From the NCBI GenBank assembly GCA_009841235.1, contig VXMH01000106.1:1-64000 (forward strand): a stretch of 64,000 nucleotides of DNA. Reading direction: 5' to 3'. The position numbers were made by a program, and so were the translations under genes. This DNA is from Caldilineaceae bacterium SB0661_bin_32. GTDB taxonomy: Bacteria > Chloroflexota > Anaerolineae > Caldilineales > Caldilineaceae. The notes beneath the pieces are model-generated. The model ran no database searches. It was given only the letters and a program-made list of their open reading frames with translations, and was not told where the DNA came from. Below, in pieces: positions 36,331 to 45,261 of the stretch; the stretch's first letter is position 1, and every line of letters starts with the position of its first letter.

Positions 36331-37467
36331 CTAATGCGGCGCCACCCGAAACTGCTCCACCACTTTTTCATTCAGCGCAAAGCCCAGCCCCGGCCGCTTC
36401 GGCACCTCGATGAGACCGTCTGCGTCCACCTCGATGACGGGCTCCAGCAGTTCCGAAATGATCGGCGAATCCGGAAATGCAATCGGCATCTCGAAGTAGG
36501 GCATATTGGGCAGCACCGCCGCCAGATGGATCTCCGCCGCGACACCGACCATATGACACCAGGCGTGCGGCACGCAGATCAGCCCACGGCGATAGGCGGC
36601 CTCAGCAATGCGCGTTATCTCCCGGATGCCCCCGGACCGCACCGAACTGGGCTGGACCACGTCCACCCGCCCTTTCTCCATGATCTCCTCGAATTCGAAA
36701 CGGGTCGTAAACCCCCAGTCGCCCACAGCTATGCGCGTATCCACGGCATCCGCCAGCCGGGCCAGGCCTGGCAGGTTGTCGGCAGGGAGGGGCGCCTCTA
36801 CGAAAAAAGGCCGGAACTCGGCGATCGCCCGGATTGATTCGAGTGCTTGCCCCACCTCGGACCAGCGGTTCTGTACGTCGATCAGCAAGTCGCGGTCCTC
36901 GCCGATTGTTTCCCGTGCCGCGCGCACGATCTCCACATCCCGCTGTATGCTTACGTGCGAAAACCCGCCCGGCCACTCCTCCAGCTTCATCGCCCTGAAG
37001 TTTCGCTCTCTGGCCAGTGTGAATCGCTCGACGATCTCGCCCAAGTCCTCTCCCGGCGGGTAGACCGTGGCGTATGGTCGAACCCGCTCTTTCACATCGC
37101 TTGATTCAGTCACCGTGCAGCACGCCTGCCAGATCAGCTCGCAGACCGGCCTGCCCAACGCCTGCCCCGCAATGTCCCACAGCGCCGTCTCCACCGCCCC
37201 GATCGCAGCAATCGTGACACCCCGCCGGCCGAACAGCCCGGTCGTCGCGTACATCTTCTGCCACAACCTCTCCACCTGCAGCGGATCCTCTCCCAGCAAT
37301 ATTTCCGCCAGCCCGCCGCTGCAACGAATGATGGCCTCGATCACGAGCGACGGCGACTCCGCCTGCCCGATGCCGCTGATTCCTTCATCTGTATGAACAC
37401 GCACCACTGTCTCCGATGCCTTGCCCGGGTCCAACAGAGCGATCGTCTCAATGGCTGTGATTTTCAA
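36331..37467 (-). CDS. Enolase-superfamily (mandelate racemase-like) enzyme
   Basis: Predicted sugar-acid dehydratase, 378 residues. Metal ligands appear as Asp in LLIDVQNRW and Glu in FFVEAPLP. The third position reads AVGDWGF, with Asp where most members have Glu. Catalytic candidates are Lys in FRAMKLEEW and His in VPHAWCHM. Within the operon it precedes the ThDP enzyme, consistent with a dehydration then cleavage route for a sugar acid. Confidence 0.85.
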   Translation of the reverse strand: MKITAIETIALLDPGKASETVVRVHTDEGISGIGQAESPSLVIEAIIRCSGGLAEILLGEDPLQVERLWQKMYATTGLFGRRGVTIAAIGAVETALWDIAGQALGRPVCELIWQACCTVTESSDVKERVRPYATVYPPGEDLGEIVERFTLARERNFRAMKLEEWPGGFSHVSIQRDVEIVRAARETIGEDRDLLIDVQNRWSEVGQALESIRAIAEFRPFFVEAPLPADNLPGLARLADAVDTRIAVGDWGFTTRFEFEEIMEKGRVDVVQPSSVRSGGIREITRIAEAAYRRGLICVPHAWCHMVGVAAEIHLAAVLPNMPYFEMPIAFPDSPIISELLEPVIEVDADGLIEVPKRPGLGFALNEKVVEQFRVAPH

Positions 37468-37506
37468 GGTTCGGAACTCCCTAAAGTGAAATGGAATGTT
37501 CGCAGG

Positions 37507-39093
37507 TCACTCGCGAAAGCGGAAGGAATAGAGGTCGGCGTCACTCAGCACAAACCGCAAGCGAATCGGCGTTCCGGCCAGACCAGCCAGCTCACGACCG
37601 TCCTTCCACCGCACGACGCGCTCCAGATCGTCTCCCAACGCCTCAACGCATTCTTCGAGACTGTACCCCTCGACCGGGATGTTCATCTGATCCCTCAGTA
37701 GCTCGACGCGGACGCTGCCGGCCGCCGAAGCCGAAAAGTTGAGGACCAGTTCGCGGCCCGCGAAGACGAGCGGCTTCGTGACCAGCTCCCCGCCCTCCAA
37801 TGGCGCCTGCACCGAAGCGAATCCGTCGATCCGCATCGTGTAGCGCCGCAACGCGCTGACCCCGTCCCGCCAGTAGCCCTCTCGCAAATAGAAGGACAGC
37901 TCAGCAGGCGCGCCGGCGCTCGCAGAAGGCGTTGTCACGATCCCCCAGTTCTGAAAGTTGTCTCCGTAAGTCCAATTGCCGCGCGGCCTCAGCCCCGGCC
38001 GGATGAACGACTCCGGCCATAAGTTGAAGTTGTACCCGTCGCGACTGTTCATAAACATGCCGTCGGTCAACGCCGTGCCGTAGCGTTCACTGATCGCGGC
38101 GCGCATACGGCGATGTTCAACCTCCGGCAACGCCTCCAGCTCCTCCGACCACCCGCGTTCGACATACCGCGTCGGGAAGCCCAGAAAGAGATGCGGAGCC
38201 CGGAAATAGGGCGTGACCTGATTCGAATACAGCTCGCTGGGTCGGCCCTCGTTGTAGCTGACATAGACCGAATCAGTCCAGTGTATGAAATCGGAGGAAG
38301 TAGCTGTGAGAATGTCCCGGCCGTAGCGAGACCCGCGCAGTCCGCTACCACCCCGGCCCGAAGCCCCTTGCGACTCCGTCCTGTCGGCACCTGCACGTGA
38401 CCGAACCGGATGCGCCCCGTAGGGTTCCTCTCCCGTCTGCGGCAGCCGGAACTCATTGCGATGATAGGCCCGGTACTCGCCCCGTTCCCCGTCCCAAAAC
38501 GCCAAGTTCTGCGTGTCCAGCAGCCCCTTGGTGATGACAGGTCCATCGCTCATCCTCGACCACTGGATCCCGTCCGGCGATCCGTAGGCCCACAGCCCTC
38601 TCGCATGCCCGCGCTGCATCAGGGCAAATGCCTTGTAACGGGCCTCTGCCGGACACGCAGGATTCCCGTCTTTGAACGGTGAGAACATGCCGTTCAGAAT
38701 CTCCCCGGCATCCAACAGGATGTTGTTCTTCTTCGAGCCATTGAACTCGACCAAGCCCAGCTCCGGCTTCTCCCAATGAATGCCGTCGGCGCTCTCCGCA
38801 TAGCAGATATACTTCCCGCCCGGAGTGCCCAGCTCCTTGCCCCCGTACACAAAGTTCTGGCCCCGGTAGTACATGCGATAGCGGCCTTCATCCTCAAAGA
38901 CCGTAAAGCCCCCGCTTGCATTGCCCTCCCATGGCGCGTCCAACCGCACCGCAATCTCCCGGGGGACCGGACTGTTCAATCGCCGCCGGGCGCCTCCACC
39001 CAGCCGCGCCGCGAGATAATCGTCCACCATCAACTCCAGGCGTGAACCGACGTCGACAGGAATCGTGCCTTCGTTCGAGCTGGCCATGGTCAT
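37507..39093 (-). CDS. Beta-propeller glycosidase-like protein, paralogue B
   Basis: 528 residues. The central region reads as a five-bladed propeller of the GH32/GH43/GH68 type (RYRMYYRG, ICYAESADGIHWEKPELGLVEFNG, FLGFPTRYVERGW), with a C-terminal beta-sandwich (AAGSVRVELLRDQMNIPVEG). No signal peptide. It is clearly related along its length to the next gene upstream (39112-40722). A basic insert near residues 220-250 is absent from the paralogue. Activity not established. Confidence 0.7.
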   Translation of the reverse strand: MTMASSNEGTIPVDVGSRLELMVDDYLAARLGGGARRRLNSPVPREIAVRLDAPWEGNASGGFTVFEDEGRYRMYYRGQNFVYGGKELGTPGGKYICYAESADGIHWEKPELGLVEFNGSKKNNILLDAGEILNGMFSPFKDGNPACPAEARYKAFALMQRGHARGLWAYGSPDGIQWSRMSDGPVITKGLLDTQNLAFWDGERGEYRAYHRNEFRLPQTGEEPYGAHPVRSRAGADRTESQGASGRGGSGLRGSRYGRDILTATSSDFIHWTDSVYVSYNEGRPSELYSNQVTPYFRAPHLFLGFPTRYVERGWSEELEALPEVEHRRMRAAISERYGTALTDGMFMNSRDGYNFNLWPESFIRPGLRPRGNWTYGDNFQNWGIVTTPSASAGAPAELSFYLREGYWRDGVSALRRYTMRIDGFASVQAPLEGGELVTKPLVFAGRELVLNFSASAAGSVRVELLRDQMNIPVEGYSLEECVEALGDDLERVVRWKDGRELAGLAGTPIRLRFVLSDADLYSFRFRE

Positions 39094-39111
39094 GTCTGTT
39101 TCCTTACCAAG

Positions 39112-40722
39112 TCACCTCTTGACAAACTGAAAAGCGTACAGGTCCGCGTCGCGCAGTACAAAGCGCAGTCGAACGGGTACACCCTCGAGACTACTCACGT
39201 CGGATCCGCTCGACCAGCGCACAACGCGTTCGAGGTCATCCCCCAGCAACTCCACGCATTCATTCAGCTCAAACCCCGCAACAGGTTCATTCATCTGGTC
39301 CCGCAGAATCTCCACCTGAACACTGCCGGCGGCGGAGGCCGAGAAATTGACGCGCAAACGGTTGCCCGCAAAGATCAGAGGCTTCGTCACCAGTTCGCCG
39401 CCGCTTAACGGCGCCTGCACCGACGCGAATCCATCGACCCGCAGCGTATAGCGCCGCAAATTCATGCTTTCGCCCCGCCAGTATCCCTCCGACACGTAGA
39501 TCGACAGTTCATCAGGCGCACCGTCAAAAGGGGAGGGAGTCGTCACGATGCCCCAACCGGGAAAGGCGTCTCCGTAGACCCAGCTGTCCTGAGGCCGCAA
39601 ACCCGGTCTGATAAACGATTCCTGCCACATATTGAAAGTGTTGCCGTCGCGGCTGCTCATAAACATGGCGTCGGTCAGAGCGCTGCCGTACCGTTCGCTG
39701 ACCCCAGCCCGCAGCCGGCGCTCTCCCAATTCGGGCAGGTGCTCAACCGCCTCCGACCAGCCGTGATCAATGTATCGGGTCGGAAATCCCACGAAAATGT
39801 GGGGCGCGCGAAAATAGGGAACAATCGCGTTGTTGTATATCTCGTCGCTGCGGCCTTGCGTATAGTCTACGTAATCCGGCTCGCTCCAGTTGACAAAGTC
39901 GCTCGACGTCGCCGTACGCAGATCACGGCCATAGCGGGAACCGCGCACACCGGCTCCCGGGGCCCCTGCCCGGATCTGGGCGCCATAAGGTTCCTCCCCT
40001 GTCCTTTCGAGCCGAAATTCGTTGCGATGGTAGTCGCGGTACGCCCCGCGCACGGAATCCCAGAAGGCCAGGTTTTGCGAATCAAGCAGGCCATCGGCTA
40101 TCACCGGCTTGTCGCACATCGACGTCCACCGAATCCCGTCGGCCGATTTCAGAGCATGAAGACCGTCCGGAACCTCCGCGCTGTGCCCCGGCCGCGGCGC
40201 AGCACCATCCAGACGCGGAATGCGTACTGCCCACGCCTTGTAGCGGGCGTCAGCTGCTACTGCCGGGTTCGTATCCTTGAACGGCGCAAACGCACGCACC
40301 GGGCAGGGGCTATCCTCGCTGCTGAGAATGATATTGTTCCTGCTCGATCCATTGAACTCGATCAGTCCAAGCTCCGGCCTCTCCCAACTGATGCCGTCGC
40401 TGCTTTCGGCATAGCAGACGAAGTCAGGGTGCGGCGCCTCGTCAAGACCCGCTTCCGTCGTTACAAACTGGCGGCCGAGGTAGTACATGCGGTAAATGTC
40501 TCCATCCCGGAATACCGCGAATGATGTGCACGAGTTTCCCTCCCATGGCCTGTCCGTAACCAGGGCCACTTCGCGGGGTACAGGCTGGTTCAAGCGCAGC
40601 GCCGCGCCCCCGCTCAACCGCGCGATCAAGAAATCGTCTACCATCGGCTCAAGGCGCGAGCCGATCTCGACCGGGACAATGCTTAGGGCTCTCTGATCCG
40701 TCACTTCGCCTTTACCTTTCAT
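39112..40722 (-). CDS. Beta-propeller glycosidase-like protein, paralogue A
   Basis: 536 residues, same architecture as the following gene. Matching blocks include RLEPMVDDFLIARLSGGA, VCYAESSDGISWERPELG, DSQNLAFWDSVRGAYRDYHR, VGFPTRYIDHGWSEAVEHL and SAAGSVQVEILRDQMNEPV. Gap to paralogue B is 18 bases. The pair arose by tandem duplication. Possibly handles the substrate of the adjacent sugar-acid pathway. Confidence 0.7.
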   Translation of the reverse strand: MKGKGEVTDQRALSIVPVEIGSRLEPMVDDFLIARLSGGAALRLNQPVPREVALVTDRPWEGNSCTSFAVFRDGDIYRMYYLGRQFVTTEAGLDEAPHPDFVCYAESSDGISWERPELGLIEFNGSSRNNIILSSEDSPCPVRAFAPFKDTNPAVAADARYKAWAVRIPRLDGAAPRPGHSAEVPDGLHALKSADGIRWTSMCDKPVIADGLLDSQNLAFWDSVRGAYRDYHRNEFRLERTGEEPYGAQIRAGAPGAGVRGSRYGRDLRTATSSDFVNWSEPDYVDYTQGRSDEIYNNAIVPYFRAPHIFVGFPTRYIDHGWSEAVEHLPELGERRLRAGVSERYGSALTDAMFMSSRDGNTFNMWQESFIRPGLRPQDSWVYGDAFPGWGIVTTPSPFDGAPDELSIYVSEGYWRGESMNLRRYTLRVDGFASVQAPLSGGELVTKPLIFAGNRLRVNFSASAAGSVQVEILRDQMNEPVAGFELNECVELLGDDLERVVRWSSGSDVSSLEGVPVRLRFVLRDADLYAFQFVKR

Positions 40723-40812
40723 CCTGCATACCTCGCAGGTCTAGTTCAACCCCTGACTTGCCTGCCTGTCGCTCCAGTTCCGCTCAAAGAACTCACTCCT
40801 GCCCCTCTCCAA

Positions 40813-41430
40813 CTATCCTCCGGATAGTATCTCGAACTCCGCCATCGACAGTCTTCCCTGGACCTCACTGCTGAATCCGATAAAGGAAAAGCCATAGCTG
40901 TGCGCATCTCCCAGCACGCTGTCGAGCCGCGGCCCGCCTTCCGGATAGCTGTGGCGCCAGAAGTCTGCGCTGCTGTAGCTGCGATGCCACCGCGATTCAT
41001 CGTTCTCCAGAATAAACTTGCTCGGCTCCCCCGCCCAATGCCCCTCAGCGATCGGGACGGGGTTGCTCGAAAAGTGCCAGCGAACGCCAGGGGCATGCAC
41101 CCAGAAGTAGCACTCCGCTCCATAGAGTCGCAGGTTGTCACCCCTCAGATAGACCGATACCTCGCACCCTCTCAGATCGATGGGACCCAGCCCAACCCAG
41201 TTCCGGTAGTGAATCAGCGCCAGAATCGAAATCGGTCTCTCCGGCACATCGGTGCTCCAGCGAGATTGGTCCGCCCAGATGCAACCCCCGCCGTCGACGC
41301 CGCCCCCCTTTCGCCATGTCGTCAGCACAAATATGCCGGCGCCCGTCACGATCTCACCGTGGTAATCGTATGAATGCCAGCCTTCCGGACCCACGCCAAA
41401 ACTGTTTCGTATTACTGTCCGTTTTTCCAT
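40813..41430 (-). CDS. Lectin-like beta-sandwich protein
   Basis: 205 residues, strand-rich and aromatic-rich without a signal peptide: NSFGVGPEGWHSYDYHG, IDLRGCEVSVYLRGDN and YFWVHAPGVRWHFSSN. The pattern resembles carbohydrate-binding or laminin-G-like sandwiches; I do not recognise a named family. First gene of the operon that includes the propeller, enolase-type, ThDP and Gfo/Idh genes. Confidence 0.6.
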   Translation of the reverse strand: MEKRTVIRNSFGVGPEGWHSYDYHGEIVTGAGIFVLTTWRKGGGVDGGGCIWADQSRWSTDVPERPISILALIHYRNWVGLGPIDLRGCEVSVYLRGDNLRLYGAECYFWVHAPGVRWHFSSNPVPIAEGHWAGEPSKFILENDESRWHRSYSSADFWRHSYPEGGPRLDSVLGDAHSYGFSFIGFSSEVQGRLSMAEFEILSGG

Positions 41431-41639
41431 GAGGCTTTCTTCCTACTCTGTTGTCACTGTCTGCGTTCACTGTGAGCCAGCCAAGGAGCAATTGTCAACT
41501 GTCTTGCAGGGGCCCCGGAGTCGTCTGACGCAGCCACACGGAAGGGAAGATGATCAATCTTTCTCTTCCAGCGAGAGCAGTACAGACAGTCGTTGAATTG
41601 GCATGGCCCGCGCTATCGGGGAAAAGCCGCTGGAGTGTG

Positions 41640-41667
41640 ATTATACAGGGTGAAGATCCTGTGTCAA
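41640..41667 (-). promoter_or_regulatory. Consensus sigma70 promoter of the catabolic operon
   Basis: Minus strand: -35 TTGACA (41667-41662), 16-base spacer, -10 TATAAT (41645-41640). The spacer begins CAGG and ends CCTG, a possible operator. Leader to the first gene is about 200 bases. The rest of the 472-base gap 41431-41902 holds only the amtB terminator. Confidence 0.85.
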
Positions 41668-41748
41668 CGCTCGGATTCCGCACTCTGAGAGGTCGTCGCT
41701 CAGCAGGGGCCTTCTTCAGCGCAGCGATGAAAAAAAGGGCCGCAGACA

Positions 41749-41791
41749 AGAAAGCGTCCCTCTCGTCATAGGTACAACGCGAGAGGGACGC
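41749..41791 (-). terminator. Intrinsic terminator of amtB
   Basis: GCGTCCCTCTCG and CGAGAGGGACGC pair over 12 bp (41754-41765, 41780-41791), followed on the minus strand by TTTCTTGT. Confidence 0.75.
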
Positions 41792-41902
41792 CCCCTGTAA
41801 GTATTCTATTCGACTATGTTAAGCGAAACCTTCTTCCGCCTCGACCTCACATGGAACTGAGCATCGGCCGGAGAACTGAATCCCTTACCAAATAAGAGCG
41901 GG

Positions 41903-43240
41903 TCAGCCCATCTCCTCGCCAACCAGATGATAGGCGCCAACACCGTGCTCGGACAGGTCAAGACCGGCCTGCTCCTCTTCCGGTGAAACTCGCAGCACGC
42001 CCAACGCCTTGATGACCGTGAAGAGAATGTAAGCGGCAACAAACGCCCACACCGGAATCGCGATCGAACCTACGATCTGCGCAACAATGGAGTGGCCTCC
42101 GAAAATGCCGGTGGCAATTCCGCCCCAGATTCCGCAAAGGCCGTGAACCGGCCAGGCGCCGACCGCGTCATCGATCTTGAAGTTCTCCAACGCCTCCATA
42201 CCTACGCACACCAGCACGCCTGCAACAGCGCCAATGATCAGCGCCTCGACGTTGTTGACCGAATCACAGTTTGCCGTGATGCCGACCAGACCGCCCAGCG
42301 CACCGTTAAGCGTGTAGCTCAGGTTCGGCTTGCCCGTCTTGACCCAGCCATAGATCATCGCCAGTAACGTCCCTGTTGCGGCTGCCAGTGTAGTGTTGGT
42401 CGCGATCAGCATGACCGCATCCGTATTGACCGCACCCGTGAAGGCAAGCTGGCTACCCGGATTGAAGCCGTACCAGCCAACCCACAGAATGAAGACGCCC
42501 AGTGCAGCCATCGCCATGTTGCTGGGCGGCAGCGGATTGGTCGAACCGCCGCCGAAGCGTCCGATGCGCGGACCGAGTACGATGACCGCGGCCAGCGCCG
42601 CGAATCCGCCCACGGCATGTACAACCAGAGACCCGGCAAAGTCATAGAAACCCATCTGGTCCAACCAGCCTCCACCCCATTTCCAATAGCCGCTTACAGG
42701 GTAGATAATGGCGGTGAGGATAATGCTGTAGATCAAGTAGCCCGATATCTTCATGCGACCGGCTACGGCGCCAGACACAATCGTGGCTGCCGTTGCTGCG
42801 AAGACCACCTGGAACAGAAAGTCAACCTGGGGGTTGAGATTGCCAGCCATCGCTTCCGGCGTATCCATTGAGATTCCGAACCCACTAAACCCCAGGAATC
42901 CCCCGAGCAGCGGTGCACCGTACATGATGCTGTAACCAATCAGGAAATAGAAGAAAACACCACTCGCCAGGTCAATGATGTTTTTGAACATGATGTTCAC
43001 AGTGTTCTTGGCCGAATTGAAACCCGCCTCGACCATAGCGAAGCCAGCCTGCATAAACAGCACCAGCACCGCTGAAACAAACAGGATTAAGTTGTCTATC
43101 GAATAGGCGACTTCATCCGTCGTAAACGGCGCCGCATCCTGGGCGAATGCAGATGGGGCGAAGACAAGCAGCCCAAGAACGGCGAGCGGTATCGCCCGCA
43201 ACTTCGAGCCGTATTTCATAGCACGTACAAGCATGGACAT
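41903..43240 (-). CDS. amt: Ammonium transporter
   Basis: Amt/Mep/Rh-family ammonium channel, 445 residues with a signal peptide (ending AFAQDA) and about 11 helices. Signature segments are MQAGFAMVEAGFNSAKNTVNIMFKN, HAVGGFAALAAV (pore His) and HGLCGIWGGIATGIFGG (second pore His). Start at 43240 with AGGAG upstream; the frame extends to a TTG at 43261. No glnB/glnK neighbour, which is the common partner. Confidence 0.94.
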   Translation of the reverse strand: MSMLVRAMKYGSKLRAIPLAVLGLLVFAPSAFAQDAAPFTTDEVAYSIDNLILFVSAVLVLFMQAGFAMVEAGFNSAKNTVNIMFKNIIDLASGVFFYFLIGYSIMYGAPLLGGFLGFSGFGISMDTPEAMAGNLNPQVDFLFQVVFAATAATIVSGAVAGRMKISGYLIYSIILTAIIYPVSGYWKWGGGWLDQMGFYDFAGSLVVHAVGGFAALAAVIVLGPRIGRFGGGSTNPLPPSNMAMAALGVFILWVGWYGFNPGSQLAFTGAVNTDAVMLIATNTTLAAATGTLLAMIYGWVKTGKPNLSYTLNGALGGLVGITANCDSVNNVEALIIGAVAGVLVCVGMEALENFKIDDAVGAWPVHGLCGIWGGIATGIFGGHSIVAQIVGSIAIPVWAFVAAYILFTVIKALGVLRVSPEEEQAGLDLSEHGVGAYHLVGEEMG

Positions 43241-43530
43241 CGAAAAGTTCTCCTTCCTCAAGTGAGACCTGAAATAATACTGCCCATGTTCTCCACTTTA
43301 TGCCGCGGCGGCCGCTCCCCTGGCTTTGATTGCAGCCCGCGTACTCCGTGGCGCAGATGGGCCAATCCAAACATAAGGACCTGTGCTTCCATCACTGATC
43401 AACACGACATCACGCTCCCTGAGCGCAGCCGGCGCCTCAGAAACTTCACAAGCCAGCGATTACGAAAAAGGATACCCGACCCGAGAACAAAATCCACTGC
43501 CCATCCTGCATGAAATTGAAATCCCGTTAT

Positions 43531-43545
43531 TGTGCACATTGCACA
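43531..43545. promoter_or_regulatory. Operator-like palindrome upstream of DUF72 gene
   Basis: TGTGCA-CAT-TGCACA is a 6-bp inverted repeat, extended imperfectly by TAT/ATA on both sides. It lies in the 380-base gap 43241-43620 between amt and the DUF72 gene; I see no clear sigma70 promoter there. Confidence 0.4.
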
Positions 43546-43620
43546 TAATAGAACTTCGTCTGTGAAATGGCGCTGCCTTTCGGCCGCTCAGAGTCCATTT
43601 CTGACCGGAACGAGAAGCCA

Positions 43621-44499
43621 ATGAAAGCTGAAAAAACGGGTACTTTGCGCGTCGGCACCTCCTCTTGGAGCTTCCCCGATTGGCGAGGCGTCTTTTACCG
43701 CCCTCAAACGCCGGCCGACCAGCAGCTAAGCTTTTACGCCCAGCAGTTCAACAGTGTCGAAGCCAATACCAGCTTCTACGCTCTGCCCGCGCCCAAGACC
43801 TTGCTGCGCTGGCTCGAAGGTGTGCCCGAAGGTTTCACCTTTTCCCTGAAAGCGCCGCGAGAGATCACCCATGAAAGGAGGCTGGTCGATGTGAAACAGA
43901 CAACGGCAGCCTATCTGGACGTCCTGCGTTCGCTCGGCCCCGCCGCCGCTCCCGGTCTCATCCAGTTTCCGGCGACCTTTACCCGCGCCAGCGACGGCCG
44001 CCGCCTCGCCGACTTTGGGGACAGCCTCGCGACCAGCGCCGCCGAAATACCCCTGTCCGTCGAAGTCCGGGCCTTCGATCTCATGACCACCGCCTTCATT
44101 CGCTTCCTGCTGGAGAGACGGATCGGCTTCGTTGCCGTTGAACGCACCGGGCAGCCCGATACCTTTGCCAACTGGCAGGCCGCTGCCGAGTCCACCGCCA
44201 CACGCCTTCCCTGCCACATCCGCCTGATCGGCAACGACCGCGACCCGCTGCCGGACGACAAAGTCATTCGGCGCCCCCAGGACGAACTGCTGGACAAATG
44301 GGCCAAACGCATCGCCGATCTCCTCAAAAGCGGAACCGACGTCTTCTGTTACGTCCACAATCCCTTCGAAGGCCACGCCCCGGAAACAGTCCGCCGCCTG
44401 CGCGACCGTGTCAGCCAGTATCTGCCCCTCCCTGACTGGAATCCCATAGTCGGGCCGCCTGACGAAGAGGAGGACAGCGGACAGTTGTCGCTATTCTGA
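43621..44499 (+). CDS. DUF72 (YecE-like) protein
   Basis: 292 residues of the DUF72 TIM-barrel family. Diagnostic segments: LRVGTSSWSFPDWRGVFYRP near the start, FNSVEANTSFYALP, FSLKAPREITH and YVHNPFEGHAPETVRRL. Molecular function of the family is unknown. I start at the ATG at 43621; the frame continues back to 43567 without family support. Three GTTAAC boxes follow the stop. Confidence 0.88.
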   Translation: MKAEKTGTLRVGTSSWSFPDWRGVFYRPQTPADQQLSFYAQQFNSVEANTSFYALPAPKTLLRWLEGVPEGFTFSLKAPREITHERRLVDVKQTTAAYLDVLRSLGPAAAPGLIQFPATFTRASDGRRLADFGDSLATSAAEIPLSVEVRAFDLMTTAFIRFLLERRIGFVAVERTGQPDTFANWQAAAESTATRLPCHIRLIGNDRDPLPDDKVIRRPQDELLDKWAKRIADLLKSGTDVFCYVHNPFEGHAPETVRRLRDRVSQYLPLPDWNPIVGPPDEEEDSGQLSLF

Positions 44500-44512
44500 A
44501 CATATTTGCATC

Positions 44513-44540
44513 GTTAACCTCGGTTAACTCGGCAGTTAAC
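44513..44540. repeat. Three GTTAAC boxes
   Basis: GTTAAC occurs at 44513, 44523 and 44535, spaced 10 and 12 bases, just after the DUF72 gene. Could be a regulator site for the small membrane protein gene at 44680. Confidence 0.4.
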
Positions 44541-44679
44541 CTTATCTACGTATTTCTCTTCACCCCTGCCGCGACACTTTTCACCCAAAATCCAGCCCAA
44601 TTCCTTAAACTGCGGTGCTATACTATTCCTCATTGTCGTTCGCCCTCCGTCTGTCGAAACAGCGATTCAGGGGATCGAA

Positions 44680-44901
44680 ATGGAGATAGTTGATTTTCTG
44701 CAACTTGTCCTATTGCTAGGTCTGCTCGCGGCAGTCGCGATTTTGCTGTTCAGCCTCCGCGCCGCGCGTCGTCTGAACGACCAACACGAAAAGGATGACG
44801 CATCCAAGAAAAGTCAGTTGCGCTTGGCACCCGCCCGCGCCCTGCATCGCCCGCGCAACGCTCCAAATCGACAATTGGATAGGCGCCTAGCTAGTGGATA
44901 A
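44680..44901 (+). CDS. Small single-pass membrane protein
   Basis: 73 residues: a hydrophobic segment (LQLVLLLGLLAAVAILLFSL) followed by a basic, charged tail. GGGGATCG precedes the ATG. The membrane helix and start are plausible, but the tail looks low-complexity and no family is recognised. Its 3' end abuts the terminator of the candidate RNA on the other strand. Confidence 0.4.
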   Translation: MEIVDFLQLVLLLGLLAAVAILLFSLRAARRLNDQHEKDDASKKSQLRLAPARALHRPRNAPNRQLDRRLASG

Positions 44902-44932
44902 AAAAGAGGCCGACCCAGTTGGGGCCGACCTC
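44900..44932 (-). terminator. Orphan minus-strand intrinsic terminator 1
   Basis: On the minus strand GAGGTCGGCCC and GGGTCGGCCTC pair over 11 bp (two G-U) around a 5-base loop, followed by TTTTTT. On the plus strand the same arms have C-A mismatches and no U-tract, so it acts on minus-strand transcripts. No minus-strand gene lies upstream for over 13 kb. Confidence 0.85.
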
Positions 44933-45011
44933 TAAGGGGTGATCCAACCCGAAATCCTGCAATGTGTGACGGCTGTTGCCGCAGTCGTCACTACGACGCC
45001 AGGCTGGACCG
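44900..45011 (-). ncRNA. Candidate small RNA 1
   Basis: Bounded by a sigma70-like promoter (45018-45046) and the orphan terminator, giving a transcript of about 112 nt. Internal structure: GTGACG pairs with CGTCAC around a loop containing CTG/CAG, and CGGC/GCCG is an alternative. Between that hairpin and the terminator lies GGTTGGATCACC (44949-44938), matching the conserved 3' end of 16S rRNA, followed by CCTT. No ORF is contained. It resembles no RNA family I know. It sits opposite and upstream of the EfeO-FTR1 iron genes. Confidence 0.55.
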
Positions 45012-45017
45012 GTCTCC

Positions 45018-45046
45018 AGTATAGCACGCCGCTTTACCGCGGCCAA
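45018..45046 (-). promoter_or_regulatory. Promoter of candidate small RNA 1
   Basis: Minus strand: -35 TTGGCC (45046-45041), 17-base spacer, -10 TATACT (45023-45018). Confidence 0.5.
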
Positions 45047-45261
45047 CGTCAACTGGGATGGGCGCCGGCTCAGTCGTATGCCACAGTGCTGCACACCAAA
45101 GTGGCGTACTCCATAGCATAGCGTAACGTTGGGGTCCGCCATGTTCCATTGAGCAGTACTCGTCAGAAAGTACTTGTCAATCGAGCTTGTCAGGCGTTGG
45201 TCGTAGTAAAGTTGTAGAAGAGAGAGTCTTTAATCCAATCCATACAGGAGACCAAATTCAA

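Noticed and set aside
44891-45142. 83-codon minus-strand frame over candidate RNA 1
   Set aside because: It starts upstream of the predicted promoter and runs through the terminator stem; no protein-like character.
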